Shown here: one piece after another, positions 35,757 through 44,152 of the stretch
How positions within the stretch are numbered: position 1 is the stretch's first letter
Layout of the letters: each line of letters begins with the position of its first letter
From: Pseudobdellovibrionaceae bacterium
GTDB lineage: Bacteria > Bdellovibrionota > Bdellovibrionia > Bdellovibrionales > Bdellovibrionaceae
NCBI GenBank assembly: GCA_019637915.1
Contig: JAHBUV010000001.1
Coordinates: forward strand, 372,001 to 436,000
Length of the DNA stretch: 64,000 nucleotides
Reading direction: 5' to 3'
The notes under the pieces: model-generated
Told to the model about the DNA's origin: nothing
What the model saw: only the letters and a program-made list of their open reading frames with translations
Database searches by the model: none
Position numbers and translations under genes: made by a program

Positions 35757-36698
35757 TCAATCCTGATGCCGGGGATCGACGCAGTCGCTGCCCTGGGGTT
35801 CGACCTCCAGAGTGGCCTCGACGACGCCGTCCTCGCGCAACAGCGTCTTCACTTTCTTTTTGAGCTCCGCCACCGCGGCGACCGACAAGGAGGCATCCAC
35901 CACCAGGTGGGCCGTGAACACGTGGCGATCGCCGTCCATGGACCACAGATGGGAGTGGTGCAATTCGCAAACGCCCGGCACGGCGCGGACCTTCGACTCG
36001 AGGGCCTCGAAATCCACCGCCGACGGCACCTCCTGCAGGAAGACCGACAAAACGCCGCGCAGATTGCGCAGGACATTGAAGAGGATCCAGATCGCGATCC
36101 CACAACCCAGCAAAGCGTCGATCTGCACCCAGCCGGTGAGCTTGATGACGACGGCCCCGATCAGGACGGCCACCCAGCCCAGCACGTCCTCGAGCAGGTG
36201 CCAGAGGATCATTTTCTCCGAGAGCGAGGTGCCCTTCGACACCCGCCACATGGCGAAGCCGTTCACGCCGACGCCGAGAAAGGCCAGGATCAACATGCCG
36301 TCGGCATGGGGAGCCTGCGGCTGCCACAGGCGCGGCACGGACTCGGAGAGGATCCAGGCGGAGCCCAACGCCAGCACCAGTCCCGTGATCAGGGCCGCGG
36401 CCGCGGAGTAGCGACGGTAGCCGTAGGAATAGCGTTTGTCGGAGGATCTCAAGGACAATCGCTCCAGAACCACCGTGAGGCCGATGGCGAAGGCGTCGCC
36501 GAAATCATGCAAGGCATCCGACAGGATCGCGACGGAGTCCGTCCAGAAACCGCCGAAGACTTCAAGGATGGCGAAACCCAGGTTCAGCGCGAAAACCAAA
36601 CCCAGCCGCCCCATGGCGCCGCCGCCGGAGCCCGGGGCGTGATCATGGGAATGACCGTGAGAGTGACCATGATGGTGGTGGTGATGACCCGAGCCCAT
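35757..36698 (-). CDS. Cation diffusion facilitator (CzcD/ZitB type)
   Basis: A 313-residue transporter. The N terminus is histidine-rich (about 12 His in the first 22 residues), typical of zinc-exporting CDF proteins and not a cloning tag. Six TM helices follow; 'DSVAILSDALHDFGDAFAIG' (about 52-71) holds the HxxxD metal site of TM2 and the matching TM5 lies near 'GWVAVLIGAVVIKLTGW'. The C-terminal cytoplasmic domain 'GVCELHHSHLWSMDGDRHVFTAHLVV' is intact. Exports Zn/Co/Cd. Confidence 0.92.
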   Translation of the reverse strand: MGSGHHHHHHGHSHGHSHDHAPGSGGGAMGRLGLVFALNLGFAILEVFGGFWTDSVAILSDALHDFGDAFAIGLTVVLERLSLRSSDKRYSYGYRRYSAAAALITGLVLALGSAWILSESVPRLWQPQAPHADGMLILAFLGVGVNGFAMWRVSKGTSLSEKMILWHLLEDVLGWVAVLIGAVVIKLTGWVQIDALLGCGIAIWILFNVLRNLRGVLSVFLQEVPSAVDFEALESKVRAVPGVCELHHSHLWSMDGDRHVFTAHLVVDASLSVAAVAELKKKVKTLLREDGVVEATLEVEPQGSDCVDPRHQD

Positions 36699-36772
36699 CC
36701 CTCGATGGTCCCGCGAAGGCCCCGCGCCGTCAACCTTGACCCATGCTTCGCCCGCATTGTAGTTTCGCCCCG

Positions 36773-37648
36773 ATGAAACTGCGTCGAGCCGCCGAGATCC
36801 TGTTCTTTTACACCTTGCTGGTGATTCTGTGGGGCGCCTGGGTGCGCATCTCCCACTCCGGGGACGGCTGCGGGGAATCCTGGCCCCTTTGCCAAGGCGA
36901 ATTCGTGCCCGGCACCAGCCACGGCAAAACCTGGGTGGAGTACACCCACCGTCTGATGTCGGGCTTTTACGGCCTCTTCGTGTTCGGCCTGTGGTGGGCC
37001 GTCGTGAAAGTCGCGCCCGCGGGTTCGGGCCGCCGGCGCGCCGCCCACGCGGTTCTGATCTTCACCATCACCGAGGCCCTGCTCGGCGCCAAGCTCGTGA
37101 TCTTCGGCCTGGTCAGCGCCAACAGTTCCTGGGGACGGACCTTCGCCATGTCCCTGCACCAGTTGAATTCGCTGCTGCTCACGGGCTCGGTGACCCTGCT
37201 GTGGATGTCCCTGTCGAATCCGGCCCTGCGCTGGCGCCCGCGCGGCGCTTTCGTGGGGTTGATCTTCCTGGCGATCGCCGTGACCGGGGCCTGGGCCGCC
37301 CTCGCCTCCACACTGTTCCCCTCCGAAAATCTTTGGGAAGGCCTGATGAAGGACTTCGCGCCCGACTCCCATCACTTGCTGCGTCTGCGCGTCCTGCATC
37401 CCTTGAGCGCCTTGCTCGGCGGCGGCGGCCTGGCGGTTTACCTGTGGATGAAGGGCTTCGATCAAACGGGTCCCGAACGCCGCCTGCACCAGCAAACGGC
37501 GGTTTTCCTTTTCGGCGGCCTGCTGTTCGGCATTCTCACTTTGCTGATGCTGTCGCCGGTGTGGATGAAGCTCGCCCACCTGGGACTCGCCCACCTGCTG
37601 TGGGCGGCGCTGGTGCGCTGGGGATTCACGCCCAAACCGGGCGTTTAA
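36773..37648 (+). CDS. ctaA: Heme A synthase, COX15/CtaA family
   Basis: A 291-residue membrane protein with about eight hydrophobic helices. 'GAWVRISHSGDGCGESWPLCQGEFVP' and 'WVEYTHRLMSGFYG' match the first heme-ligand region, and 'LHQLNSLLL' and 'RVLHPLSALLGG' give further conserved histidines. It oxidises heme O to heme A for aa3-type oxidases, implying aerobic respiration. Start ATG 36773. Its TAA overlaps the stop of the convergent LON-domain gene in TTAA (37645-37648). Confidence 0.9.
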   Translation: MKLRRAAEILFFYTLLVILWGAWVRISHSGDGCGESWPLCQGEFVPGTSHGKTWVEYTHRLMSGFYGLFVFGLWWAVVKVAPAGSGRRRAAHAVLIFTITEALLGAKLVIFGLVSANSSWGRTFAMSLHQLNSLLLTGSVTLLWMSLSNPALRWRPRGAFVGLIFLAIAVTGAWAALASTLFPSENLWEGLMKDFAPDSHHLLRLRVLHPLSALLGGGGLAVYLWMKGFDQTGPERRLHQQTAVFLFGGLLFGILTLLMLSPVWMKLAHLGLAHLLWAALVRWGFTPKPGV

Positions 37649-38262
37649 ACGGTGATCTCGCTGGACTCGGCGAGACGATGCAGGAAGCGGATTTTCTCAT
37701 TGAGGCTGTTGAACTCCAGCACCATCTGCTGCAAGTCGTAGTCGCGGATCAAGTAAGCGGAAAAAGCCCCGACGATCTCTTCCGGTCCCGTCAGGTTGGC
37801 GAGGAAAAGGTCCCTCTGTTGCGTGTCGGGAATGTGGGAGGAGATCCAGCGCGCCAGGATCTTGTTCAAAGCGTGCACCTGGGGGCGCAGCTCGGGATCG
37901 ATGTGCAGATCCTCCGGGACCGGCTCGGCCTCGCACAGGATGACGCCGCCCTCGGCGCTCTTCACCTCGCCCAGGCGGCACTTGCCGATGCCCTGGATGA
38001 ACACCAGCATGGTGCTGTTGGCGCGCTCCTCAATGACCTGAGTGGAACCGAAGCCGGCGATCTCACGGACGAAAGACACCTTCTGCCCCGGCACCACCTC
38101 GGTGACGGCGGTCGGATCCTCGATGAAACCCAAGGCGATGGGGATTTGAGTTTCGACGGATTGCCGAACCATGTCCAGATAGCGTGGCTCAAAAATATTC
38201 AGCGGTTTGGTGGTCCGCGGAAAAAGAGTCACATTGATGAGAGGAAACAAAAAAACGTCCAT
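37645..38262 (-). CDS. LON substrate-binding-domain protein
   Basis: A 205-residue protein equal to the N-terminal domain of Lon proteases without ATPase or peptidase: 'FLFPLINVTLFPRTTKPLNIFEPRYLDMV' at the start, then 'FGSTQVIEERANSTMLVFIQGIGKCRL' and a C-terminal helical bundle 'YDLQQMVLEFNSLNEKIRFL'. Stand-alone LON-domain proteins are widespread and probably act as substrate adaptors. Start ATG 38262 is preferred to the longer frame. Confidence 0.85.
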   Translation of the reverse strand: MDVFLFPLINVTLFPRTTKPLNIFEPRYLDMVRQSVETQIPIALGFIEDPTAVTEVVPGQKVSFVREIAGFGSTQVIEERANSTMLVFIQGIGKCRLGEVKSAEGGVILCEAEPVPEDLHIDPELRPQVHALNKILARWISSHIPDTQQRDLFLANLTGPEEIVGAFSAYLIRDYDLQQMVLEFNSLNEKIRFLHRLAESSEITV

Positions 38263-38294
38263 GACAAGACGACTCCAAGACTTACAATGATTGT

Positions 38295-38705
38295 ATGGCT
38301 GAGCCGGACTCCACACAAACAATCGTTTTTTTTGACGGTGTCTGTCATCTTTGCAGCGCTTTCGTGGATTTCGTCGTTCGACGGGATCGCGCCGGGCGAT
38401 TGCGATTCGCCCCTCTGCAAGGCCAAACCGCCGCCCGCCTGCTCTCGGAAGAGGATCGCCGCGACTTCGACAGCGTGCTCGTGCTTCACGACGGCCGCAT
38501 TGAAAAACGCTCCGACGCCGTCTTGAGCGTGTTCTCGCGGTTGCCCCTTCCCTGGTCGGTGCTGGCGCGCCTGGGCCGCCGGCTGCCGCGAAGACTTCGT
38601 GACGCGATCTATTCGTTCATCGCCCGTCGTCGCTATGCTTGGTTCGGTCAGGCGGACAGCTGCCGCCTTCCCACGGAACAAGAACGACGGTTTCTTTTGG
38701 ATTGA
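38295..38705 (+). CDS. DCC-family thiol-disulfide oxidoreductase (DUF393)
   Basis: A 136-residue protein with 'IVFFDGVCHLCSAFVDFVVRRD' (DxxCxxC near residue 14, which names the family) and 'LRFAPLQGQTAARLL'. A middle basic stretch and 'RRYAWFG' complete the DUF393 layout. Predicted cytoplasmic thiol oxidoreductase of unknown partner. It overlaps or abuts the VTT-domain gene that follows. Confidence 0.85.
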   Translation: MAEPDSTQTIVFFDGVCHLCSAFVDFVVRRDRAGRLRFAPLQGQTAARLLSEEDRRDFDSVLVLHDGRIEKRSDAVLSVFSRLPLPWSVLARLGRRLPRRLRDAIYSFIARRRYAWFGQADSCRLPTEQERRFLLD

Positions 38706-38716
38706 AAGGCGGCCCC

Positions 38717-39406
38717 TTGCTTTCGCGTCTGTGCAAAATCCTTCTGCTGATGCTTCTCGCCGCGCTCGCCTGGCAGGTGGCGCAGTGGGATTTCAGCTTC
38801 GGGCATCTCCTGCGCGAGCAGGAGCGCGGCCGCCAGTTCATCGCGGGCCACCCCGTCGGCAGCGTGTTTTTGTTCTGGACCCTGTGCCTGCTGAGCTCGG
38901 TGATCCCCTTTCCCCTGGCCGCTTTGCTGACCATGGCCGCCGGAACTTTTTTCGGGCTGATCCCCGGAATCCTGATCGCCTTGATCGGCAACACCCTGGG
39001 CGCGGGGCTCGCCTTCCTCCTGGCGCGCTGGCTCTTCGGCCAAAGCCTGCGCCGGCGTTTCCTGCAGCACCTGCAACCCATTGAGGAGGGCCTGCAGCGG
39101 GACGGCGCGCTTTTTCTTTTCACGATGCGCCTGGTGCCGATCCTGCCGTTTTTCGCCGTCAACCCGCTGATGGCCCTGACCCCGCTGAAGGCATGGACTT
39201 TTTTGTGGGTGAGCGCGGTCGGCATGATCCCCAGCGTTCTGCTTTACGTGAACGCCGGCACGCAGTTGCGCGTGGTCGAGAAGCCCGAGGATCTGCTGAG
39301 TCCGGTGCTGTGGGCGTCGTTTCTGGCGCTGGGACTGCTGCCTTGGGCGATGAAAAAACCCGTGGCCTGGATGAGGCAGCGCCTCATGTCGGGATCGCAC
39401 CCCTGA
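38717..39406 (+). CDS. TVP38/TMEM64 (VTT-domain) membrane protein
   Basis: A 229-residue polytopic protein of the DedA/VTT superfamily: 'FFGLIPGILIALIGNTLGAGLAFLLARWLFG' (the conserved re-entrant region, about 79-110), then 'FLFTMRLVPILPFFAVN' and 'TFLWVSAVGMIPSVLLYVNAG'. These proteins flip or exchange lipids in the inner membrane. I used TTG 38717, 5 bases after AAAGGCGG; an alternative TTG at 38702 overlaps the upstream stop. The 3' end overlaps the convergent Nudix gene by 23 bases. Confidence 0.85.
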   Translation: MLSRLCKILLLMLLAALAWQVAQWDFSFGHLLREQERGRQFIAGHPVGSVFLFWTLCLLSSVIPFPLAALLTMAAGTFFGLIPGILIALIGNTLGAGLAFLLARWLFGQSLRRRFLQHLQPIEEGLQRDGALFLFTMRLVPILPFFAVNPLMALTPLKAWTFLWVSAVGMIPSVLLYVNAGTQLRVVEKPEDLLSPVLWASFLALGLLPWAMKKPVAWMRQRLMSGSHP

Positions 39407-39794
39407 TCGCCTCGACGAAGGGCCGGTCCGCCGCCAGAAGGATGTCCGCCCTCAACGCGGCCGGCGCCACCCACTCCATGGCGTCGTGCTCGTGCAGAAC
39501 CAGCTCGCCGGAACGGTGCCGGCAGAGGAACAATTCCAAATCGATGTCCGCCGTGTCGGCATGGTGCACGTGACGACCGAGCGAGGCGCCCACGCTGACG
39601 GTCACGCCGAGTTCCTCCTCGATCTCCCGGGCCAAGGCTTGCGTCGGTGATTCGCCGGGTTCGATCTTGCCGCCGGGGAATTCCCACATGCCGGCCCCCG
39701 TGTCATGGGGAGGACGGCGCACGATCAGGACTTTCTTCCCCTCGACCAGCACCGCCCCGACCACGCGGATGTAACGACGACCCGACTGATTCAT
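39384..39794 (-). CDS. mutT: Nudix hydrolase, MutT type
   Basis: A 136-residue protein with a perfect Nudix box, 'GGKIEPGESPTQALAREIEEELG' read as G-x5-E-x7-REUxEExGU (about residues 41-63). The N terminus 'VVGAVLVEGKKVLIVRRP' and 'WEFPGG' are typical of MutT/8-oxo-dGTPases. It cleans oxidised nucleotides from the dNTP pool; specificity not proven. Start ATG 39794; an in-frame ATG at 39819 is possible. Confidence 0.88.
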   Translation of the reverse strand: MNQSGRRYIRVVGAVLVEGKKVLIVRRPPHDTGAGMWEFPGGKIEPGESPTQALAREIEEELGVTVSVGASLGRHVHHADTADIDLELFLCRHRSGELVLHEHDAMEWVAPAALRADILLAADRPFVEAIRGAIPT

Positions 39795-39839
39795 AAATCC
39801 ACTTTGCCCGGGATTCATCGATCTTGCTACACTCAAATC

Positions 39840-40595
39840 ATGTTCCGCGGCGAAAACCTCTCTCATTTTTCCCTCCGCAATATGCTCATCTGGGTGCTGA
39901 TGTCCTTCCAGGCCGGAGCCATCAACGCCGGCGGCTTCATCGCCTGCAGCCGCTTCGTCACCCACACCACGGGCTTCGCCACGCTGTTCGGCACGGAGCT
40001 GGCGCGCGGGGAACTCACCGCGGGGATCGGCATCCTTTCGGTGCCCTGCTACTTTCTCCTCGGCGCCATGCTGTCGGCCTTCCTCGTCGATCGCCGCCGC
40101 ATCCAGGGGCAGCAGCCCCTGTACTCCGCCGTCATGGGCCTGGTCTGCTTGATTCTTTTCACCGTCGTCGTCGCCGGCAACCTGGGCTTCTTCGGCGTGT
40201 TCAACCACCCCATGGTGATGGCGCGGGATTACGCTTTCCTCGCCCTGCTGTGCTTCGTGAGCGGCTTGCAGAACGCCATGGTGACTTCGGCTTCGGGCGC
40301 GGTCGTGCGCACCACCCACCTGACGGGATTGACCACGGATCTCGGCATCGGTTTGGTGCGCGTGATCTCGCAGACCCGCGTGCTGTCCCGCGAGGATGAG
40401 ATCCGCGCCGTGTGGATGCGTCTCGGGATCATCGGCAGTTTCATCCTCGGCTCCACGGCCGGCGCCTTCGTTTTCTTCACGCAGCAGTATTGGGGCTTTT
40501 TGCTCCCGGCCCTCGTCGCCTCGGTGTTGTGGGTCATGACCATGAAGCGCTTCCGGGTGCAGACTGCGGCGGCGACGGAGGGTTCGCAGGCATGA
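39840..40595 (+). CDS. YoaK-like membrane protein (DUF1275)
   Basis: A 251-residue membrane protein with about six or seven TM helices. 'SFQAGAINAGGFIACSRFVTHTTGFATLFGTELARG' and 'LCFVSGLQNAMVTSASGAVVRTTHLTGLTTDLGIGL' are the two characteristic, internally related segments of the DUF1275 (YoaK) family. Function unknown. Its stop overlaps the ATG of the Na/Pi transporter (ATGA), so the two, and the DMT gene after, form an operon. Confidence 0.88.
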   Translation: MFRGENLSHFSLRNMLIWVLMSFQAGAINAGGFIACSRFVTHTTGFATLFGTELARGELTAGIGILSVPCYFLLGAMLSAFLVDRRRIQGQQPLYSAVMGLVCLILFTVVVAGNLGFFGVFNHPMVMARDYAFLALLCFVSGLQNAMVTSASGAVVRTTHLTGLTTDLGIGLVRVISQTRVLSREDEIRAVWMRLGIIGSFILGSTAGAFVFFTQQYWGFLLPALVASVLWVMTMKRFRVQTAAATEGSQA

Positions 40596-42214
40596 TCGAT
40601 TTCGGCAATTCCTTTTTCGTGATCCTGATCGGCGGCGTGGCGCTCTTCCTCTACGGCATGAGCATGGCCTCGCACTCCCTCGAAAAACTCATGGCCGGGC
40701 GGATCACGGGCCTGCTCACGAAACTCTCCGGCAACCAGTTCCTGGGCATCGTCACCGGCGTGTCCCTGACCACGTTGCTGCAGAGCTCGGGCGCCGTGAC
40801 CTCGATGCTCGTGGGCCTGGGCTCCGCCAAGGTCATCACGTTGCGCCAGGTGATGGGCGTGATCATCGGCACGGCCATCGGCTCCACCATCACGGTGCAG
40901 TTGATCTCCTTCGACATCGGCGCTTACGCCTTGCCGACCTTCGCCCTCGCCTTCGCTTTTTATTTCCAGGCGAAAAAGCCGGCGGTGAAGAATGTCGCCC
41001 TGGTTTTCATGGGCTTCAGCCTGCTGTTCCTCGGCCTCAAGATGATCTCGGTGTCCTCCCACCACTTCGCCGACAACCCCTTGCTGCGCGAGTTCTTCGA
41101 GAACATCCGCGAAAACCCGGTGTACTCGTTCCTGATCGCCATGATCTTCTGCGCCCTCGTGCAATCGAGCGCCGTCACCATCGGTCTGGCCATGAGCCTG
41201 GTTTCCGCCGGCGCCATCACGCAATTCGACTCGATGCTGTGGGTGTACGGCGCCAACATCGGCACCACGTCGGTGGCGCTGATCGCGGCGGCGGGCGGCA
41301 ACTACATCGGGCGCCAGGTGGCCTGGGCGCATTTCTTCTACAAAACCCTGAGCGTGGTGATCTTCTATCCCTTCACTCAGTGGTTCATCGTGCTGGTGGA
41401 GCAGTTCCAGACGACGCCCGCCCGCGTGGTCGCCAACGGCCATCTGGTTTTCAACCTGGCCTCGGCGGTGATCTTCTTCCCCTTCATCAACAAGGCCGCG
41501 AACCTGATCGAGAAAATGTTCCCGCGCCATCCGTCGGAAGTGTTTGGCGCCGAGTTCGTCAACATGAACAATTACCAGAGCTCGGCCCTGGCGGTGTCCT
41601 ACGGCCAGCGCGAGATCATGCGCACGGCGGACATCGTGCTGTCGATGATCCGCGACTCGATCCTGCTCTTTGAGAAGCCGGATCCGGTGCTGCTCGAGTC
41701 CATCAAGGACCGCGACAACAAGGTGGACTTCCTCTACCGCGAAGTGAAGATGTTCCTGCTCGATCACGCCAACCGCTCGTCGACGGCCGTGCACCAGAAC
41801 ATCATGGCGATGATCATGTTCCTGTCAGACCTGGAGCGCGCCGCCGATTCCATCGACATCAACCTGATCGCGCTCGCCATCAAGAAAAACGCCCTGCACC
41901 TGGAATTCTCCGAGGAGGGCTGGAAAGAGATCCGCGACCTGCACGAGCAGGTGGTGCGCGTCTCGCTGACCGCCATCAATTCATTCCAGAACCGCGAGCT
42001 CGCCAACGAGGCCATCCGCATGAAGCGCGAGCTGACGAAATTCGAGATCCACCTGCGGGAGAACCACATCACCCGCCTGAACCGCGGGTTGACGACCTCG
42101 ATCAACACGAGCTCCATCCACCTGGATCTGCTGAGCGAGTACCGCCGCATCGCGAGCCTCCTGTGCAATCAGGCCTACGCGCAGGACAAACTGTCCGCGA
42201 GGGCGGAGGGATGA
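40592..42214 (+). CDS. Na+/phosphate cotransporter with PhoU-like tail
   Basis: A 540-residue NptA/PNaS family protein. The two QSS signatures of the transport repeats are clear: 'LLQSSGAVTSMLVGL' (about 65) and 'LVQSSAVTIGLAMSL' (about 190). After about residue 330 the protein becomes a soluble helical PhoU-like domain ('LSDLERAADSIDINLIALAI'). It imports or exports phosphate with sodium. Overlaps genes on both sides by ATGA. Confidence 0.92.
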   Translation: MIDFGNSFFVILIGGVALFLYGMSMASHSLEKLMAGRITGLLTKLSGNQFLGIVTGVSLTTLLQSSGAVTSMLVGLGSAKVITLRQVMGVIIGTAIGSTITVQLISFDIGAYALPTFALAFAFYFQAKKPAVKNVALVFMGFSLLFLGLKMISVSSHHFADNPLLREFFENIRENPVYSFLIAMIFCALVQSSAVTIGLAMSLVSAGAITQFDSMLWVYGANIGTTSVALIAAAGGNYIGRQVAWAHFFYKTLSVVIFYPFTQWFIVLVEQFQTTPARVVANGHLVFNLASAVIFFPFINKAANLIEKMFPRHPSEVFGAEFVNMNNYQSSALAVSYGQREIMRTADIVLSMIRDSILLFEKPDPVLLESIKDRDNKVDFLYREVKMFLLDHANRSSTAVHQNIMAMIMFLSDLERAADSIDINLIALAIKKNALHLEFSEEGWKEIRDLHEQVVRVSLTAINSFQNRELANEAIRMKRELTKFEIHLRENHITRLNRGLTTSINTSSIHLDLLSEYRRIASLLCNQAYAQDKLSARAEG

Positions 42215-42549
42215 GCGCCGTCACGCCGATCGGCCTGCTGGTCCTGTCGAATCTGTTCATGACCTTCGCGTGGTACGGCCACCTGAAGAGCCACCGCGAC
42301 AGCGCCCTGTGGATCGTCATCCTCGTCAGCTGGGGCATCGCTTTTTTCGAGTACTGCTTCCAGGTCCCGGCCAACCGCCTGGGCGCCGAGCACTACAGTC
42401 TGCCGCAACTGAAGATCCTGCAAGAGGTCATCACCATGGTCGTCTTCGCCGGCTTCAGCGTCTGGTTCATGAAAGTGCCCCTGAAGCTCGACTTCCTCTG
42501 GGCCGGCTGCTGCCTGGTCGGCGCCGTGTACTTCATCTTTCGCAGCTAA
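42211..42549 (+). CDS. DMT-family membrane protein (DUF486)
   Basis: A 112-residue four-helix protein: 'LVLSNLFMTFAWYGHLKS', 'WGIAFFEYCFQVPANRLG', 'LQEVITMVVFAGFSVWFM'. This is the DUF486 group of the drug/metabolite transporter superfamily, which work as small dimers; substrate unknown. ATGA overlap with the Na/Pi gene; GGAGGG precedes the ATG. Confidence 0.88.
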   Translation: MSAVTPIGLLVLSNLFMTFAWYGHLKSHRDSALWIVILVSWGIAFFEYCFQVPANRLGAEHYSLPQLKILQEVITMVVFAGFSVWFMKVPLKLDFLWAGCCLVGAVYFIFRS

Positions 42550-42565
42550 GACTCGCGTCCAAGGT

Positions 42566-42612
42566 CACAGTTCCCTTTTTGTCGCGCGATGCGCGACAAA
42601 AAAGGAACTGTG
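42566..42612. terminator. Long inverted-repeat hairpin between convergent genes
   Basis: Two 22-base arms (CACAGTTCCC... / ...GGAACTGTG) separated by GAT, with one mismatch, contain T- and A-runs next to a GTCGCGC/GCGCGAC stem, so each strand makes a terminator. A related half copy occurs at 20185-20209, so this is a dispersed repeat doing the work of a terminator. Confidence 0.75.
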
Positions 42613-42621
42613 GCCGACGAC

Positions 42622-43194
42622 CTACGGGACGGGGCGGACCTTGCGGGTGGCGGTGAAGATGGAGTCGTACTCGGCCGAGAGGCGCTGGAGCAGTTCGGCG
42701 GCGAAGGGCTTCGGGTCCAAACCGAAATCGTCACGCAGGGCGCAGGTGGCGACCGGGGTGCCGGCGTTCACGACGTTCATCGCGAAGTGCACGAGGGTCG
42801 ACACCGGCGAGCGGGTGGCGATGCTGATGCTGAGCTTTTTCCCACCCCAATAAATGTCATCGCCGTCGCGGCGCAATTCCCGGGCCCAAGGCTGGCCGGC
42901 CCCGTGCTCCTGCAGCAGGTCTTTCGCCAAAGAGGCCATCAGCCTTTGCACGCAAACGCCCGCGAACAGATCGCGGTCGAAGATCTCGATGATGAAATGC
43001 AGCATGCCGCCGCCGCGGATCTCGGCTTTTTGCAGCAGGTCCTCACCGTCCACCATGTGGGCAAAATCGATGCGGCAAGCGCCCTCCCAAGCCACAGTGG
43101 AATCACCGAGAAGGCCATGGTCCAGGTAGGCGTACAACGAACGCAGTTGAGTGCCGTCATAGGGGAAATTCTTCTCGATCCACAGGGTCTTCAT
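42622..43194 (-). CDS. DUF366 family protein
   Basis: A 190-residue protein: 'MKTLWIEKNFPYDGTQLRSLYAYLDHGLLGDSTVAWEGAC' and 'ISIATRSPVSTLVHFAMNVVNAGTP' match the DUF366 family, an uncharacterised alpha/beta protein often found next to queuosine genes. Here it overlaps queC by 4 bases (ATGA), which supports a role linked to deazaguanine or tRNA modification; this is association, not proof. Confidence 0.85.
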   Translation of the reverse strand: MKTLWIEKNFPYDGTQLRSLYAYLDHGLLGDSTVAWEGACRIDFAHMVDGEDLLQKAEIRGGGMLHFIIEIFDRDLFAGVCVQRLMASLAKDLLQEHGAGQPWARELRRDGDDIYWGGKKLSISIATRSPVSTLVHFAMNVVNAGTPVATCALRDDFGLDPKPFAAELLQRLSAEYDSIFTATRKVRPVP

Positions 43195-43886
43195 GTCGGG
43201 TCCTCAAAAAGCGGGTTCACGTCGGCGCCGGCGGCGCGGAAGGCGCGTTTGTCGCGCTGGCAGGATTCGCAGCGGCCGCAGGGGCGCGCTCCATCAAAGT
43301 AACAAGGCCACAGCCAGGAGAAATCCACGCCCAGATCGCGGGCCCACACGGCGATGGCGGGCTTGTCCAGATCCTGCGTGAAACACCCCACCCGCACGTG
43401 ATTCGACGTCGAGTAGGCGAACGATCCGTCCAGGGCCTTCATGAAGGCCGGCGTGTTGTCCGGGAAGGTCGCGCCCTCTTCGGCGTTGAAACCCGGCACC
43501 ACGACCTGCGCCCCCAAAGCCTCGGCGTAGCCGGCGGCGATGTTGAGCAAAATGCCGTTGCGGTTCGGCACCCACACGGACTTCGCGGTCTCGAGCGAGC
43601 GCCCGTGATCGTCCATGCTGACTTCGTCCCCCACCGGCACCTCGCGCGTGCGATCCAGCAAAGAGGACTGGCCGATATCGCGAAAGAAAGGCAGTTCCAA
43701 AACCCGATGGGGAATGTTCAAACGCGCGGCGAGGCTTTGCGACGCCGCCACCTCGCGACGGGCGGCACGCTGCCCGTAGTCCAGCGTCAGGGCCAATCGC
43801 ACGTCCCAGCCCGCGTCCCGGGCGGCGTACAGATTCGTGGTGGAGTCCAACCCCGCCGACAGCAGGACGACGGCGGAGACCTTCAC
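43191..43886 (-). CDS. queC: 7-cyano-7-deazaguanine synthase QueC
   Basis: A 231-residue PP-loop enzyme: 'LLSAGLDSTTNLYAA' (about 8-22; the usual SGGxDS appears as SAGLDS), 'LTLDYGQRAARREVAAS', 'WVPNRNGILLNIAAGYAEALG', and zinc cysteines 'CYFDGARPCGRCESC'. It converts 7-carboxy-7-deazaguanine to preQ0 with ATP and ammonia. The product feeds QueA and Tgt encoded upstream in the same strand run. The Ala in place of Gly in the PP-loop is tolerated in some QueC proteins. Confidence 0.92.
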   Translation of the reverse strand: MKVSAVVLLSAGLDSTTNLYAARDAGWDVRLALTLDYGQRAARREVAASQSLAARLNIPHRVLELPFFRDIGQSSLLDRTREVPVGDEVSMDDHGRSLETAKSVWVPNRNGILLNIAAGYAEALGAQVVVPGFNAEEGATFPDNTPAFMKALDGSFAYSTSNHVRVGCFTQDLDKPAIAVWARDLGVDFSWLWPCYFDGARPCGRCESCQRDKRAFRAAGADVNPLFEDPT

Positions 43887-44152
43887 TTCGCTCCCCGTTT
43901 TTTGCTTTTCAGGCGCCGCAGGCCCTGGCTGATGCTCTGGGCCCGCATGAGGATTTTCCCGGCGAGCAAAGACAGATCACCCATCTTGCCCTCGCGGCTG
44001 CTTTCCAGCGTCACGATCAGACGGTCGATCTTGTCCTGCAACTGCGGATTCATCCGCACCAGCACCTGGTCGACCATTTTTTTGGAGGTCTTCACCCAGC
44101 CGGTCCTGGCGGGGGATTTTTTCGAGGTCTTTTTTCGCTTCTTCACTGCCAT
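43883..44152 (-). CDS. Small lysine-rich basic protein
   Basis: An 89-residue protein with a very basic N terminus ('AVKKRKKTSKKSPARTG') and a helical middle ('MVDQVLVRMNPQLQDKIDRLIVTLES') ending 'LKSKKRGAK'. It could bind nucleic acid; no family is recognised. It overlaps queC downstream (ATGA) and the end of recJ upstream, so it belongs to the recJ-queC-DUF366 unit. Start ATG 44152 is preferred to a longer frame. Confidence 0.65.
   Translation of the reverse strand: MAVKKRKKTSKKSPARTGWVKTSKKMVDQVLVRMNPQLQDKIDRLIVTLESSREGKMGDLSLLAGKILMRAQSISQGLRRLKSKKRGAK

Noticed and set aside
36630-36698. Cloning tag (poly-His) at the start of the CDF transporter
   Set aside because: His-rich N termini are natural in zinc-exporting CDF proteins, and the sequence continues as alternating GHSHGHSH.
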